DNA of 64,000 bases. It comes from Lithospermum erythrorhizon (Eukaryota; Streptophyta; Magnoliopsida; Boraginales; Boraginaceae). Below, piece by piece: positions 12,071-25,532 of the stretch. Positions within the stretch are counted from its first letter, which is position 1; the number at the start of each line of letters is the position of its first letter. The notes beneath the pieces are model-generated. The model ran no database searches. It was not told the origin of the DNA and saw only the letters and a program-made list of their open reading frames with translations. Location of the stretch: the NCBI GenBank assembly GCA_019722365.1, contig JADFUC010001811.1, forward strand, positions 186,001 through 250,000. Direction: 5' to 3'. The position numbers were made by a program, and so were the translations under genes.

Positions 12071-14264
12071 ATGGGGATTAAAAAAGCTAAGGCATTGTTG
12101 AATGAGCTTATTGAGAAAGCTGGTGGATGTGCTGTGATGGATGGTGGTTTTGCCACCCAGTTGGAGAAACATGGTGCATGTATCAATGACCCTTTGTGGA
12201 GTGCTCTTTGTTTGATCGAAGATCCTCATCTTGTTAAAATGGTATTTTTTTGTGTTTTCTTTGCCATATTGTGTATTTTTTAGATTCGGTCCTTGTCATT
12301 GCAATTACTAATCCGCATCTTTGTCATCCAGTAATATTTCTTGACCACTAGTATAATCCTTGGGGTCTTTACTATATTGGTAATGCAATGCGCCAATGCA
12401 TATACATAATATTCATGAAATGATTTAAATGGGGTTTTTATTTATTTAGTTTGGATGTTGTTTGAATGTTTGCAGGTGCATTTGGAATATTTGGAAGCTG
12501 GGGCAGATATATTGGTGTCTTCATCTTACCAGGTCTGCATATTTCTGTTTTCCTCGGGGTTTATTCTGTTTTATTATATGTATATGTTTTAACTTAATCT
12601 GGAGTTTATTTTATTGCACACAGTAAATATTTTCATTTGATGATGCAAAAAGGTTATTTAAAAAGATTCTTGATAGGATTGATCAATGTGGTATTCTTGA
12701 AATTCATTTTGAAGTGCATCAAGTCCCATAAATATTGTAGTATATTTTACAAGTTATATGCTAGTTGAGTGTCTTTCTTTTTTGTTGTTTTCTTGATTTC
12801 ATGAGCCTAAATAGGGAAATATTGATGATTGAGAGTAATTTATAGGACTATTTATATGAATCTATTTGCCGAAAATGATTTATTTGATTGAAAGTTTTGG
12901 TTTATGCACAAAAATCTAAACAATGTAGTCTTTATGTGATATCAGGCAACTCTGCCTGGATTTGTTTCCAGAGGTTTCTCCATGGAAGAAGCAGAGGCAT
13001 TTTTGAGGAAAAGTGTGAAGCTAGCGATTGATGCCCGTGATAAGTTCTGGGACGCCAATCAAGGCATTGAAGGACACAACTACAACAGGGCTTTAGTTGC
13101 AGCCTCCATTGGAAGCTATGGTGCTTATCTTGCTGATGGTTCAGAATACAGGTGACTATTACTCTTTGTCGATGATCTTCTGTATCGACAAATGCAGTTG
13201 AACGATGTAGCAGAAACTTGAGTAATGCTGAGTGAATGCCCGCTTCTTATTCCTGTTTCTAATGATGAACTATTTTACTAGTGGAAGCTATGGACCGGAT
13301 GTTACTATAGACACGTTGAAAGACTTCCATAGGCGTCGACTACAAGTTATCCTGGAAGCCGGGCCTGATTTGCTTGCATTCGAAACCATTCCGAACAAAC
13401 TAGAAGCTCAGGTTTGCTTCTTTTTTGGGAGATCTTCTCTGCTAAGTCTACCATGAAAACTGCTGGTGTACAATGTTTAATCTCATCAATTCTGGCAATG
13501 TAATTGCTTAGTAGACTATAAACATAGAAGATAATTCGTGATGAATATGGAAGATAGATCAAGATATTTCGCTTTCAAGTTTCCCATTCTAGACTTGATT
13601 ATCAAGAATCTGAGGTTTCTGACCTTCGAATTTTCAGGCTATTGTTGAATTGCTTGAAGATGAAAATGTCCAAATACCTTCTTGGATCTGTTTCAGTACT
13701 GCAGATGGTGAGCATGCTTCATCAGGAGAGAGCTTTGAAGAATGCATTCAGCTTCTAAACAAGAGTGACAAAGTTGCTGCTGTTGGAATCAATTGTTCAC
13801 CACCACAATTCATTCTCACTCTCATTGAGAAATTTAGTAAGGTATGGTACATACAGCAGATTGCAGAAATTTCTCATACTAATAATTATGTCCAGAATTT
13901 TTACCTGAACTACAATGCTCTCCTCTCTGCAGAAGCCGCTGACAGTAGATAAACCGAGCAACCACCCGCAATGGTGGAACATAAGACATGGCTATAGAGT
14001 CCTTGCATATAGAGCAGATTAGTTTAAGTGGATTCATATTGAAGCAGAAGAGACTTCAATTCTGGGCCCCAATTTAATTGATCTGAAAAATTTATATTTC
14101 TTTGACAGCCATCGGCGCAAGCGTTGGCTACTAGTAAACTTTGGAGATCTCAGCGGTAAATGGCGATGCCGAGCCAGGGCCACTGAGGTTGTTGTGAGAC
14201 CATTCGTCGCCAATCCGATCCTCTTTCAAAAAGTCCTGCAGAAGACTGATTCAAAAGTTACGTG
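12071..14264 (+). CDS. HMT: Homocysteine S-methyltransferase, last exons disrupted
   Basis: Family role: methylates homocysteine from S-methylmethionine to give methionine, part of the cytosolic SMM cycle. Readable exons, all GT-AG: 12071-12241, 12476-12532, 12946-13151, 13282-13411, 13638-13841, and a sixth from 13933. Start ATG 12071 gives MGIKKAKALLNELIEKAGGC. Diagnostic segments are VMDGGFATQLEKHG, GADILVSSSYQATLPGF, LLAFETIPNKLEA and VGINCSPPQ, which carries the first zinc-ligand Cys. Exon 6 keeps KPLT, then loses similarity and meets TAG at 14020-14022, giving 285 codons instead of the usual 320-345. Decayed homology resumes at 14109-14264; GGTTGTTGT at 14187-14195 still spells the Gly-Cys-Cys of the second zinc motif, but out of frame. 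It converges on the FLX-like gene. Whether the 3' damage is real or a consensus error is unresolved; the family call is certain. Confidence 0.88.
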
Positions 14265-14986
14265 ACAAAAATTGACCTGCTTAGGCCAAGAATTAACCCT
14301 CACAATCATTAGAGAGGATAGAAGTAAATCAGTATTTTTAATTTAGTTGTTATAGAATCATCATGGATAATCAGTCCAGAATGTTACAAAATAAATATTA
14401 TTAGCACTTTATACTGCACATAGTTGTGGTATAGCAAGACTCTTTCGCCAATACAATGAAATTTTTTCAAGATATAATTACTTTACAGTTATAATTCTTT
14501 TAAACTGAAGGAGATGAATGATGCAACTGCGTGCGGTATTTTGATCTGCTACCAAAATGTAAGTTTGTAAGCGTAGTGGAACAATCGATGATTCGATCAT
14601 TACCCGGGGCATGAACCATGATTATGATATTAAAAGCAAAAGTTACAAAAATATAGATTTGTTTTTGTGGTACATGTAGCAACCAGTAAAATTCTATGTA
14701 TTTTCCTTCACTTAAGAGAACTAGATTTTCAAAACCTGACAACAAGGTTCATTTCATGAGATAATTAGTAAATGTACAATGATACAAGGTCCATTACTTT
14801 ATTGTGTGCTTTAGCAAATCAGAATCGGTATCATAAACATTAACCTAAGATACGAAGAGGACTGGTCGAGAGGAGTTGATGAAATGAGCACAGGAGTTTC
14901 CACCTCTCCTCAGAACAAGCAGATGGCTAGTTGCAGCAACAAATTCAATTGTGCTCTAGCAGGAACAACAGAACAAATTTGGATGA

Positions 14987-16105
14987 CTAGTGCCTTGAAG
15001 GGCCGTGCCTTTCATAGGGTGCCCAACGCGCCTCACCATAAGTATCGCCATATCCACGAGGGTATACCTAGAAAACGTAGGGCTTCTTTTGTAGCGTTCT
15101 CTCAAGACCTCGCTACATCTAGGTACAGGAGTTGAAATTTATTAGTAACTATAGGTTGTGAGACTATCAAAAACTATTCTGTATTCATCAGATTACCAAA
15201 CTAATTATTACGCTATTAAGTATGTGCATCAAAGAATAGAAGAAAGTACCCCTGGCTCTCTTTTCTGCTCGTAATTTTTCAATTTCACGTGCTGCAGAAA
15301 GAAGGTTCTTCTCTAATACATGATTTTGTTCCAGGAGCTCTTCATTTGCCTTCTTCTCATACTCAAATGTCCTCCTATAAAATGCAAGGTGGAGAAAGTG
15401 CATTTGTCACAACTTACAAGCATGAGAAATTGGAGAATTATTCTCATAAATAGCAAGTGGCATAATATAAACGGAACGGTTTTTAATAAAAATGAGGGCA
15501 GAAGAAATCTACCCAAACAAAATATATGAATAGAAGTATGCAAACCTGACTTCTGCTAGGTCTTTGTGTATCCCATTAAGATCAGCTTTGATAGAAGCAA
15601 CCTGCTTATTGTCAGGCTTAAGTCGATCGATATCCTTCGTGAGCTTTTTAACTTCTGAAGACAAATCTTGCTGCATAACATTCAATTTCTTTGCCTCAGC
15701 TCTTAGTTGAGCTGCTTCTTTCCTCGAATGTTCAGCAGCTCGGAGCTCAGCTTCTAGCTTCAAACCTCTATCTAGCAATTCCCTTCTCCGGTCGTCTCCA
15801 TCTGCACGTACCTGAGGAATGACCTCCCCCAATCTGCGGATCTCATCTTTCACAGCAGTAAGTTCTCGTTGTAGAGTAACATTATCTTCAACAACATTTC
15901 TGTTCTCAACAACAATACCCTCCATCTCTCTATGCTGAAGCTCAAGTTCCTCTTCTAAGGCAATCGGATGAGGAGGAAGCGGTACTGGTCTTCGTGACAA
16001 ATGCGCGCGCAGATCACCATGATAACCATGAAAATTATCATTTTCGCGAGGCATATGATGTCTTCCAGCCATGATTAAATTCTTATTAGCTTCTGCAGAT
16101 GCCAT
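14987..16105 (-). CDS. FLX-like coiled-coil protein, last exon disrupted
   Basis: FLX and FLX-like proteins act with FRIGIDA in promoting FLC transcription in Arabidopsis; here the role is inferred from family only. Exon 1 is 15546-16105 ([18 protein letters not shown], then [20 protein letters not shown]) and runs into long heptad-like coiled coil. Donor GT is at 15545-15544. Exon 2 is 15250-15374 ([19 protein letters not shown]), ending RAEKRARG before a GT donor. The third exon should start at about 15118, after an AG, but hits a stop within five codons. In another frame, 14987-15061 encodes [20 protein letters not shown] followed by PSRH and stop, the Gly/Tyr-rich tail typical of this family. 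So the last exon is recognisable but frameshifted. About 228 codons are intact. Confidence 0.85.
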
Positions 16106-18356
16106 ATACCATCCACCAATTAGTAAAGTGCGAGTTCGACAATTTCTTCAGAGGGACAAGTTATGAAATACAAGAAAGATATAACAATGAACGACTATAT
16201 CTACATATGATAGTTCCAGCATTGATATCAGTAATTGCAGCACAAAACGAAAATTTGTCACCGCTAACCAAAAAGCCATTCCATAATGAGGAACTATTCT
16301 AAAACAGCAGAAATGAAAAGTAATGTACCAAGACACCATTTAAAAGGCATATTTCAAGATTCAACCTCAATCCTTTTTACATTTGCAAGTCCTATGGAGT
16401 CAAAGAGTTTATATTGGATCACTGCACTGCCTATGCTTCTTATCAATTGTGAAGTATTATTTTACAAAAAACAAAGTAATTTTACAATAAAGCTACAATC
16501 TTTTACCATAATCAACTGCTTATCTAACAACCCATTATCTTTCTTGTATTAAATTTATACCCTTCCAAAGAAAACAAATAAGATATATACAGTCATACAG
16601 ATCAAGAATAGAACTTTTTGCAGAATTATAATATAAATAATTTAGGAGAAATTGAAAATAGGAGGAATTTTACCTTAACAAAACTGCAAAATTTTGCAAG
16701 AAAATAAGAGAAAAACAGAGAGATCTTTTAACTAAAGTTGTGTGATGAAATAGGGCCTAAAAACAAGTAATGGCCCATCAAGGCCTAACAATAACTAGAC
16801 AATTCTCCATTAACATTTGGGGGGCTGGTTGTTTTCGAAGACCAAATAGAATTAATCTTTTTCTCGACGGATCGGAAAAAGTGGGTCCGGATCTCATGCG
16901 GGAATGATTTGCAAGGAAATTGTGATAATAGGTACCGGTCTTTGTGAAAATTGTGATAAATTGGTACTCGTTTGATCCTAGAGGGTACCCGTTTAAGAGG
17001 GGCCCTTAACAAATGGGGATCGAACATCCACCAAACTCTTATCGAAGGATTCTGGCCGGACCAAATATAAGAGTCAGTCCCAGCCAGACCTACCTCAATA
17101 AATTAGATTGTTAGGCCATCTACGTTTATGTGCTAACATTTTTGAGAACGAGTTAATTGGTTGCTTCTTCCTTATTGTAGGCTTATAGTTATAGGGCTAA
17201 TCTTTATGAGCTGATTAGCAAACCCAATGTAACAAACAAGTATTCGTTGCTTGAATCGAAATCCTATGAAAGTCGAACCAGGCTCAATTCGAAAACTCGA
17301 TGGGACTATATTTGAGTCCATTGAAGCCTCTCTCTATTATTTGGTACTAGACGTGTTCAATTTGCCAAACTCAGGGGCCGTTTGGGGTCCAGACCACCAG
17401 TTCGGTTCGAATTCGGCCCGGCCCACTAGGCCCACGAATGGCTCCTATCTGTTAAGAAAAGTTGATGTCGTGCTTAGCACATATTAAGCTGTTTTAAAAC
17501 CATTTGCCATGTTTCTCGACGCATCTAATACGTGATGATAATAAATCAAGCTTTTATTTTAATTTTCAAATATATATAAATAAAATCATATGATTCAATA
17601 ATATATTATCCTTCAAACAATAAAAAAATATTTCTAATTAAATCTTAGGCTTCAAAGATATCATGATAACTTAGATTTGGCATTATTTACTATTATCTTT
17701 ATTTGATATATTTATCCTTCCAAATAATCAAAATGTATTTTCATTTTAAATCGCTTGGTAGCTTGTTTGGGTGATCAGAGTAGTAAATGGATAACAAACA
17801 TAAGATTCATTAATGTATAAAGGTTGTTTGTGTCAAATAATATATTATTAAAGAGTAAATATTCATATTACAAAAGTAATAATATTGTATGCTTATTTTA
17901 ATTATATGATGAAAGTTGTTATTTCATCGTTGAATATTCTTCAACGATATTTATGAAAGACGCAGATGTTTATATAGTATTGAACAATATATATTAATAA
18001 AGTATCGACGATCAATATATTATTTAAATAATCAACATTTTATTATTTAAAGCACAATACGCTAGAATTAAAGCAATGTGCCATTATATAATTATAAGTA
18101 AATTAAAAGGAATTTACATACAACTTTATTACTTGCTATATACTATAAATATTATTTGTTTAACAATATAATATTTAACTCAAAACTTTATCGATGATAC
18201 TTTGAAATATTATCATATGCAAAATAAATTATATTTAAGCATAAGAATAGATTAAGGAGTATAACATTTAATACTAAGTAGTAGAAATGGCTCAAATTGC
18301 TACTTTCTATTTCCTTTTTATCTTTGAGGTTCACTCCAAGGTTCAAACCTCACAAC
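16106..18356. other. Upstream region of the FLX-like gene and intergenic DNA
   Basis: The first few hundred bases are presumably promoter and 5' UTR of the minus-strand FLX-like gene. The segment 16780-17490 is GC-richer than its surroundings, with GGTACC, GGCCCG and CGAACC motifs suggesting an old repeat, but no ends were found. The remainder is AT-rich. No further gene is supported. Confidence 0.4.
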
Positions 18357-21300
18357 TAGGGATGGATAATGTCTTCGAATCTTTGTTCGAATTATTCGAG
18401 TCTGATTCAGCTTTTAACAATATTCCACTGAACTTCTGGGAAACCAATTCAATTCAACATTGTGAGATTCGCTTAATTTCATCACTTAATACGTAATGCT
18501 GATTTTCTATATTTGATATGCACAATATTCAGCTATTCATTCATTTGTAATACTGCCCGATTCGCTTCGTAATATTCGTCTCATTCGATATTTGGTTCGT
18601 ATTCGATCTTCAAGCTTCAGAATATTCGCCTCAGATATTTATATTAGATTTGTTTTGAAATATTCGGTCCATATTCGCTGTTTGGTCTGAATTCGATATT
18701 CGAAGGATCGTTATTAGTATTCGGTTCTTATTCGATCCGAATTTTAGTTTTGGCAAATCAAACCAAAAATCAGAAAAAATCAACTAAAATACAGTGAAAA
18801 TTACAAAAAATTTGAAAAATCAATTACAAATAATTTGAATGAATTATAATTGCAAACAGTTTGAATCAATCACAATTACAAATATTTGAAAAATTACAAT
18901 AACGAATTAGGAATCCATTAAAAAGCCAATGTAAAAAACTATTGGTCACTCAAGACAATAACACCAACGTAAGATTACCAAAAAAGAAGAACAATAATCA
19001 AGAACAAAACAAACATTTAAGAAACATCCAAGTGCAGCAAAATGTAATGTTTCACAAAGAACAACAATCACCAGTTATGTGAGAAATTAAAGCCAACAAT
19101 AATGGGAAAGTAAAAAAGTAACATGATTAGATCAAAATATTTATTATGCTAAACTCCAAAATACCTCAGCCACTTGTTTCCTTAATTTCCCCTCACAAGA
19201 AAAGAACTTGGAAAAGCTATCTCATCGATTGTGCTAATAGGAAAAACTAACTCAGAGGAAAAAGAACTTGTAAAATACCCTGCTTAAACACAGACGGCCT
19301 CCCCACCTCCTCAACAACTTACCCAAGCTGATGGGATGGGGGTTGGGGAGATTTGATCCACAGGATGGGCGTGAATTTCGTATGCCTTGGAGCCTAGAAG
19401 CATGGCTGGCAAGAACACAAGGGAAATGAGGGTAGGGTTTTACAATTTAGATTATATACTACTTACTGAGTTGCAATTTTCACACCCAATTAGTGTTAAT
19501 TTGGTTTGAAATACTATTTATCCCTCCCTTCATTTTGTAGTGTAGTGTTTGAGGAAGTATTAATTAAGAGCAAACTAGTCATTTTAAGTTAATTTTTAAT
19601 TAACAAATAGAAATTATGAATATTAATATTCTCTGCATAATAGATTATATAATAAACATTACAATAATAAAATACTTCAAATCTCGTGAGCTTTTGGTAA
19701 ACTACTGAAAACATTTGCACCGAATTTACAATAAAATACTGAGTAGTAAACTCGTACTACTACATTAATCAATAGTAGATTATATTGTGACAGAGTACTA
19801 GTAGATTACTGCATATTATATCTTTATGTCCGGTGATAGAGTTCTTAAGTACATTAGATTAATCGAATATGTGAATATCATCCTATAATTATAAAGTAAC
19901 ATTTAATCTAATAATGATAATCATAAATACATCAGATTGTATCAATATTGTCGAGTCGAGTCAAACCCTTCATGAGTTCCACTCGAACCATATTGCTCAT
20001 GTGTACTATGACAATTCTCGTATAGCAGATAAAAACCGTATAGTAGATTATACATATTAGAGTACTAGTAGATTACTTGTATATTAGATTATATATTATA
20101 TTAGAGTTCTACATTAGATTTATAATTAAATTACTAGATTATATCTTATATCTTATATCTGAATCGAATCTCTAAATATCATCCTATAATTATAAAGTAA
20201 CATTTAATATAATTAAGAGTTTGAGTAACACTAATTAAAAAAATAACATATGTCAAAGCCCAACTCCAAGTACCGAACTCATTAACTCCCAAAACCCAAT
20301 TGAATATTATACTTTGCCAATCCTAATTATCATTCACTTTCATACGTATTACTAAGTAAAGAAAACAAAACCCTAAACTCAATAATTTAACAAATCAAAA
20401 GAGAAGTCACATTTTGACGACGGAAAGACAACCTTCCCAACTTGGGAGGTTCACATTCTCGACAATACATTCGTACTGGAATTGACGACGCACCTGATGT
20501 GATTGAAGCAGAAAATCAAGTGAACACGGGAGAACTAGTAAATCAAGAGGTTGAAGCAGAAAATGATGTTTGATAATACAAAACCATTTGATAGAAAAAT
20601 TAAGAAAAGGAATCCTATTGTGTGGAATCATTTTACAACAATCACTTTAGATGATGGGAGGAAGAAGAACAAGTGTAATCATTGCAATTATTTGATGGGA
20701 TTCAGGGAGGATGGTTGCACAACTCATCTTAAGAAACATAATTGTTCCAAGAAGCAACAACAATACAATTATTGAAGAACCTTTATTGACTACTGGAGTT
20801 TATGATCATGCGAAGCAAAGAAAGGCAACTGCTATATGGATGCTTATAGAAGAAAAACCTTTTAATGCTTGTGAGGAAGAAGGATACATCATTATGATGA
20901 GAGTGAACTTACCATTATACCAGAAGATACATCGCAAACAAGCAAGAGATGATTGCTTTACTATATATAATATGGAGAAGGAGGCCCTGAAAAAATTATT
21001 GAGAGGGATAAAAAAAAGTGTCATTGACCACTGATCTATGGACTTCAAAGGTGCAACAAAAGTCATACATGTGTGTTACTGGACACTTTATTGACAAAGA
21101 TTGGAAGCTACAGAAAAAGGGTGTTGAACTTTTTTGAACTTCCACCCCCCTTCCCTCATGGTGGAAGCGAGATATGCGATGCCTTGTTTGTTTATATGAG
21201 AGGCTGGGGGATTGAGGATAAAGTGTTCACTATTTCAGTTGATAATGCCTCGAGCAACAACAAGGCTTTAGAGTTAATGGCAAAAGCAATGGTAAGAAAT

Positions 21301-23753
21301 AAGAAATTGTTACTTGATGGAAAGCTTTTTCATGTTAGATGTTGTGCTCATATTCTGAATTTGATTGTGGAAGACGGGCTAACTGAAATCCTTGGTATTA
21401 TAAAGAATGTGAGGAACAGTGTGCGTCACTTAAATGGAGTAACATCAAGGTTGGACAAATTCGCTTCAATAGTAAAAAAATATGCATTTTCCAGTAAGAA
21501 AATTGATTCTTGATGTCAAGACTCGGTGGAACTCTACCTACCTGATGTTAAATGTTGCTTACAATGTCAAGGATGCTTTTTCAATTTATATGGAAAAAGA
21601 TGCATCATTTGTGACTTGTCTGACAAAGGAGGATTGGGAAAAAGTGAAGCACATCTTGGAAATCCTTTCACCGTTTTATGAAGCCACTCAGATTATTTCA
21701 GGTTCCGACTACCCCACATCAAATTTGTTTTTGATTGTTGTTTTGAATGTGAAGGGTGTTCTAGAACAATTTTCTTGTCATGTGGAAGCTTTCGTAAGAT
21801 CTATGGTATCCAAAATGCAGGAGAAGTTTGATAAGTATTACGAAGAATGCAATTTAGTGATGTCCATCGGATCAATTTTAGATTCTCGTCGTAAAATTAC
21901 TTCGTTGGAGTTTACTTTCGAATCTCTTTATTCCACTGCTACTGTTTGTAAGAATATTGATGTTGTGCGTGAAAGCTTACAGACTTTTTTCAGTGAATAT
22001 AAGATGCTTCATGATGTTGAGCTTAGTGTGCAAAGAAGTTCAAGTAGGTCAGTCCATAATGTTTCATCTGCTTCACACATAACTTCCTTTAGTGAGGCAC
22101 CAAATGGACCAATGAGAAACCCATCTACTTGGTCGAAGTTCGAAAGCTATGTCAAGGAAAAACAAATTGTTCAACCAGAAAAATCTGAGCTGAATATCTA
22201 TCTTGATTAAGGAACATTGATTTGTCAAAATCCGTTTGATGTCTTGGGATGGTGGAAGGAAAATGTATTGAAGTATCTAGTTCTATCTAAATTAGTTTGC
22301 GATATTTTGTCCATTCCAGTTACTACAGTAGCATATGAAGCTACTTTTAGTGCTGGAAGTAGGGTTCTAGATCCTTATAGAGCTAATTTGAAACCGGAAA
22401 CAATAGAAATGTTAATTTGTGGAGGAGGCTGGCTTTGCAAGAAGTATGGTATTGTAAAAAAAACTCTTCGCTGGTTAGAAATCATTATTTGTTTCATAAT
22501 TCTTTTAATTTGTTAGAAGCTTAATTAATTTGTTTGTTTAATTTTAGGATAAACAACCTGTCATTGTTAGCTTACAACAATAGAAGAGAAATGAAGGAGA
22601 TGGATGACATGGGGTTGATGTCTATCTTTTGGAAGCTTTTTGAAGAAATAAATGAAGTAGATTAGCGATAAAATTGTAATTCGCTATTGCAATTTTGTTA
22701 TGTGTGTTGAATGGATCTGAGAAAACATTATTGTTAGTACTATTATGTTGTTGGCCAAGGCTACTGTAGCTTAGGGAAGTACTCGCTTTTGTTTGTTGTG
22801 TGTGTTCTCATAGATATATAGAGTACTTTGGGAACAATCTGAACTTTGGTAGTAAAAATTCCAATAGCTATGAGGAGGTAAATGCAAATACTGCTTATGT
22901 TATTTCTACAGCATATGAATATTGTACTAATTTTTGGCATCTTATTCATGTTTTTTTATTGACAGGCCATTTTCTGTTTTTGGTGATGGTGAACATGATG
23001 TGCAGATCTGCTGATCTTCAATTTGAAAATGTAAATTAGTGAAGAATGTTCACTTCCTTTTTGTGTCTCTAAGCAACTTGGTATGATTCTGGATAAGTGG
23101 TATTGTATTGGGAAGATAATAGCTTTTGTTTTTTGTGTTCCATTCGTCTACAAATTGGAATGAGGATATAAATGTATAATTCAACTATGTTCCACAAAAA
23201 ATCTGATGTTCTATATATGATTTTATGGTATTTGAATTTCTAGTGTTCCATTTTAGTGTTTATGTATCGAATCCGAATATGGTATCGAATCCGGACAGCG
23301 AATCCGAATATATAAACGAATACATACCGAATCCGAAACCGACCAAATAACTAACATATAACGAATCTTATCATTTGGTAGTATCGAATCCGAATTATAT
23401 TTAGAAAAATTAAACTAATATCGAATAATGGATAATTCTATGTAAGGGATCGAACCGGTCATGGATAGATTTCTTGATATTCGTGGCTCCAACCAATGTT
23501 AAAAAACCATATTCGATTCATTATGTCCGATTCTGACTGCTCAGATCTTATCCTCACTACAACCACTAATATTATTTTTAACACAAAAATTTCATACTCG
23601 TTAATACTTAACGGTGTACCATTATTATTTAATCCACCCACACTCCCTTTAACGAACTGGCCTCAATCTTTGTATTTCCCCCCTTAAGGGGCTTAGACAT
23701 TATAATCTGGTCCTATTTCATTAGACATTATTTAGAATTCATTATCCAACCTA
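18357..23753. mobile_element. Decayed hAT transposon (probable full extent)
   Basis: The left end TAGGGATGGATAATG at 18357 matches the inverted right-end candidate TAGGTTGGATAATG read from 23753 on the minus strand. Inside each end are CGAAT/ATTCG-rich arrays (18375-18740 and 23268-23425), as expected of hAT subterminal repeats. A hAT transposase relic lies between them (20551-22516). Flanking 8-bp sequences do not match, so the exact right end is uncertain. Total size would be about 5.4 kb, large but not unusual for a plant hAT element. Confidence 0.55.
20551..22516 (+). pseudogene. hAT-family transposase (BED finger to hATC), frameshifted
   Basis: Domains in order: a BED-type zinc finger at about 20600-20755 (VWNHFTTITLDDGRKKNKC, then CNHCNYLMGF and THLKKH); the catalytic-core start TTDLWTS at 21027-21047; the insertion domain with DNASSNNKA, RCCAHILNLIV and DVKTRWNSTYLM (21230-21550); the middle region to 22210; and the hATC dimerisation region with SIPVTTVAYEATFSAG at 22310-22355. 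It resembles RICESLEEPER-like plant hAT proteins. The frame changes at about 20775, 21020, 21110 and 21490, and a TAA interrupts at 22208-22210. It cannot make a full protein as written. Mobilisation in trans is the only plausible activity for this copy. Confidence 0.88.
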
Positions 23754-24398
23754 TTAATTAGTGAGCTAAGAAATATTCGAAAGGCTGGGGATATTTTTCT
23801 TTTAGTACAAATATCTAAAAGGTAGAGATTTTTCTTACTCTTATCTATCCTGTTATCCAGTAACTTAAGCATAGATTCTCTCCATACACATACTTGTCTG
23901 TCTCTCTAGTGGTATGGAAGGTGACATTAATTGTGGAAAACATTTTCGAAAAATGAAAATCGAGTGTCATTTTCATGTACCATGACCTTGGCACTCCTAA
24001 ATGGACTCTGCCGCTAGTTGTCTTATGAATGAATGTAGCATTTCTATGTAATACATGGAAATTTTGCATGCAAATGTCTATATGGCAAAATATGAGTGAG
24101 ACACAGAGTGAGAGATGGGGAAGAGAAATAAATAGGGGACCTCAATCAACTCTTGTGAACTTTAAATTAAACAAGTCGTACCACTACTATATTTTAATAA
24201 TATCTATGATAAAATCCAACAAAAATGTCTTCTTCAAAAAAGAAAGGAGAGAGATATATCAAATGACTAATTCCTCATCAGCAAATAGGAGGGGCCATTG
24301 AAACGGAGTGACAAATGTAGCTAGCCAGTGAGAATGTTCATCTAGATTAAATCAGTAGCTCAACCAATTGAGGCAAAAATCAGGGATTAATTATTTAT
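23754..24398. other. Intergenic DNA
   Basis: AT-rich sequence with no supported gene. Short open frames on both strands (23845-24069 -, 24029-24301 +) lack domains. Confidence 0.4.
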
Positions 24399-25532
24399 TT
24401 GGTCCCTATACTATCTTAATTTTCTACCTGGCCCTTATATTATCCTGCTCTTTTCACCATGATCCCCTCGATCCTATAGTATCGCTATGACAAATCTAAT
24501 TATTTTCGGCCTCTAACACCTTAAACTGTAAAGATAGCCAAGACATTTTACATACTCACAAAATAACCCCACACTTTTCTTATTTAACACATCCTATCTC
24601 ATGCCTCCCCCTCTCCCCACCCCCTCTAAACTTTCCCCCCACCCTCATCGAAAAACTCCTGAAACAAACAGACCATATTCATAATCGAACCATTCAACTT
24701 AAAAACACTCATCTTTGCTGATCACATCAATCAACCTTGGGAAATGCTGCAAAAGTGAAAAACTGTAGCAATCAAAATCACCAACCTAATCACACTATAC
24801 ATATGATCATTGGTTTCTTAGCACCAAATGTAATGGACATAAAAAAATCAAGAACAAACAAAAAACAGAAAAAGTATGCAAATTGGATATATATGTAACC
24901 AAGAAGAAAACAAATGCGACTAGTAGTAATGTGTGTAGTGGTGACATGGGTGAAAGTGGTGGATCCGGTGGTTTTCCTGACTGAGGCGGACTTAATGCTC
25001 CAACAAGTTACATGCCCTGACTGAAATATCAAGCAAAATACCCATTTTTTGGGTACTTTCTTAAAAAAAATCAAGAAATTTGTTGATTTTTTGTCAGATT
25101 TGGAAAACTAATTTGGGACAAATTTTGCTTTTGGCTCAGAGAAATTGAATATGAAATTGATATTTTTTGCAATTTCATTCCGCAATTGGGTTGTTAATTG
25201 AAATTTACGCGGTTAGCTGATGGAGAAAACGCGGCCGGGTTTGGGGGTGTGGTGCTTAGCCGATGGAAAAACATCTCAAAAAATGTTCTTGTATAAGCAA
25301 AAGGGTATGGGTGACGTAGAGTGAGCTGCCAAAAAAGCAAGAAAAGCGATAGATTTGGCCAAAGCTTGTGAGTCAAAATTTGTGAGTTGACGTACATATA
25401 GCACAAGTGCTAAGTAAATAAAAAAACGCGATTCTATTTTAATTATAGAAAATGTGTCCCATATTTTAGTTTAATGTTAGGCAAAATAAATACATTTCAG
25501 GTAGAAAAAACGATAGTATAGGGACCCAAGTG
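24399..25532. mobile_element. Element with 32-bp inverted ends, possibly MULE-like
   Basis: The left arm at 24399-24430 (TTGGTCCCTATACTATC, then TTTTCTACCTG) is matched by the right arm at 25500-25532 on the other strand (TTGGGTCCCTATACTATCG, then TTTTCTACCTG), with about 28 of 32 positions identical. The 1.07-kb interior differs in composition from its flanks, with C-rich and G-rich patches at 24600-24660 and 25200-25330. No transposase is visible. GGTCCCTATA ends are common in plant MULE-type elements, so a non-autonomous MULE is the best guess. I could not define a 9-bp target duplication. Confidence 0.55.

Noticed and set aside
14884..15135. Plus-strand 83-codon ORF
   Set aside because: It lies opposite the last exon of the FLX-like gene, whose family tail is readable on the minus strand.
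20551..22516. Domesticated hAT gene
   Set aside because: At least four frame changes and an internal stop; no sign of introns that would rejoin the frames.
23430..23470. Right end of the hAT element at about 23450
   Set aside because: The CGAAT array ends there but no inverted match to TAGGGATGG was found; the candidate at 23753 fits better.
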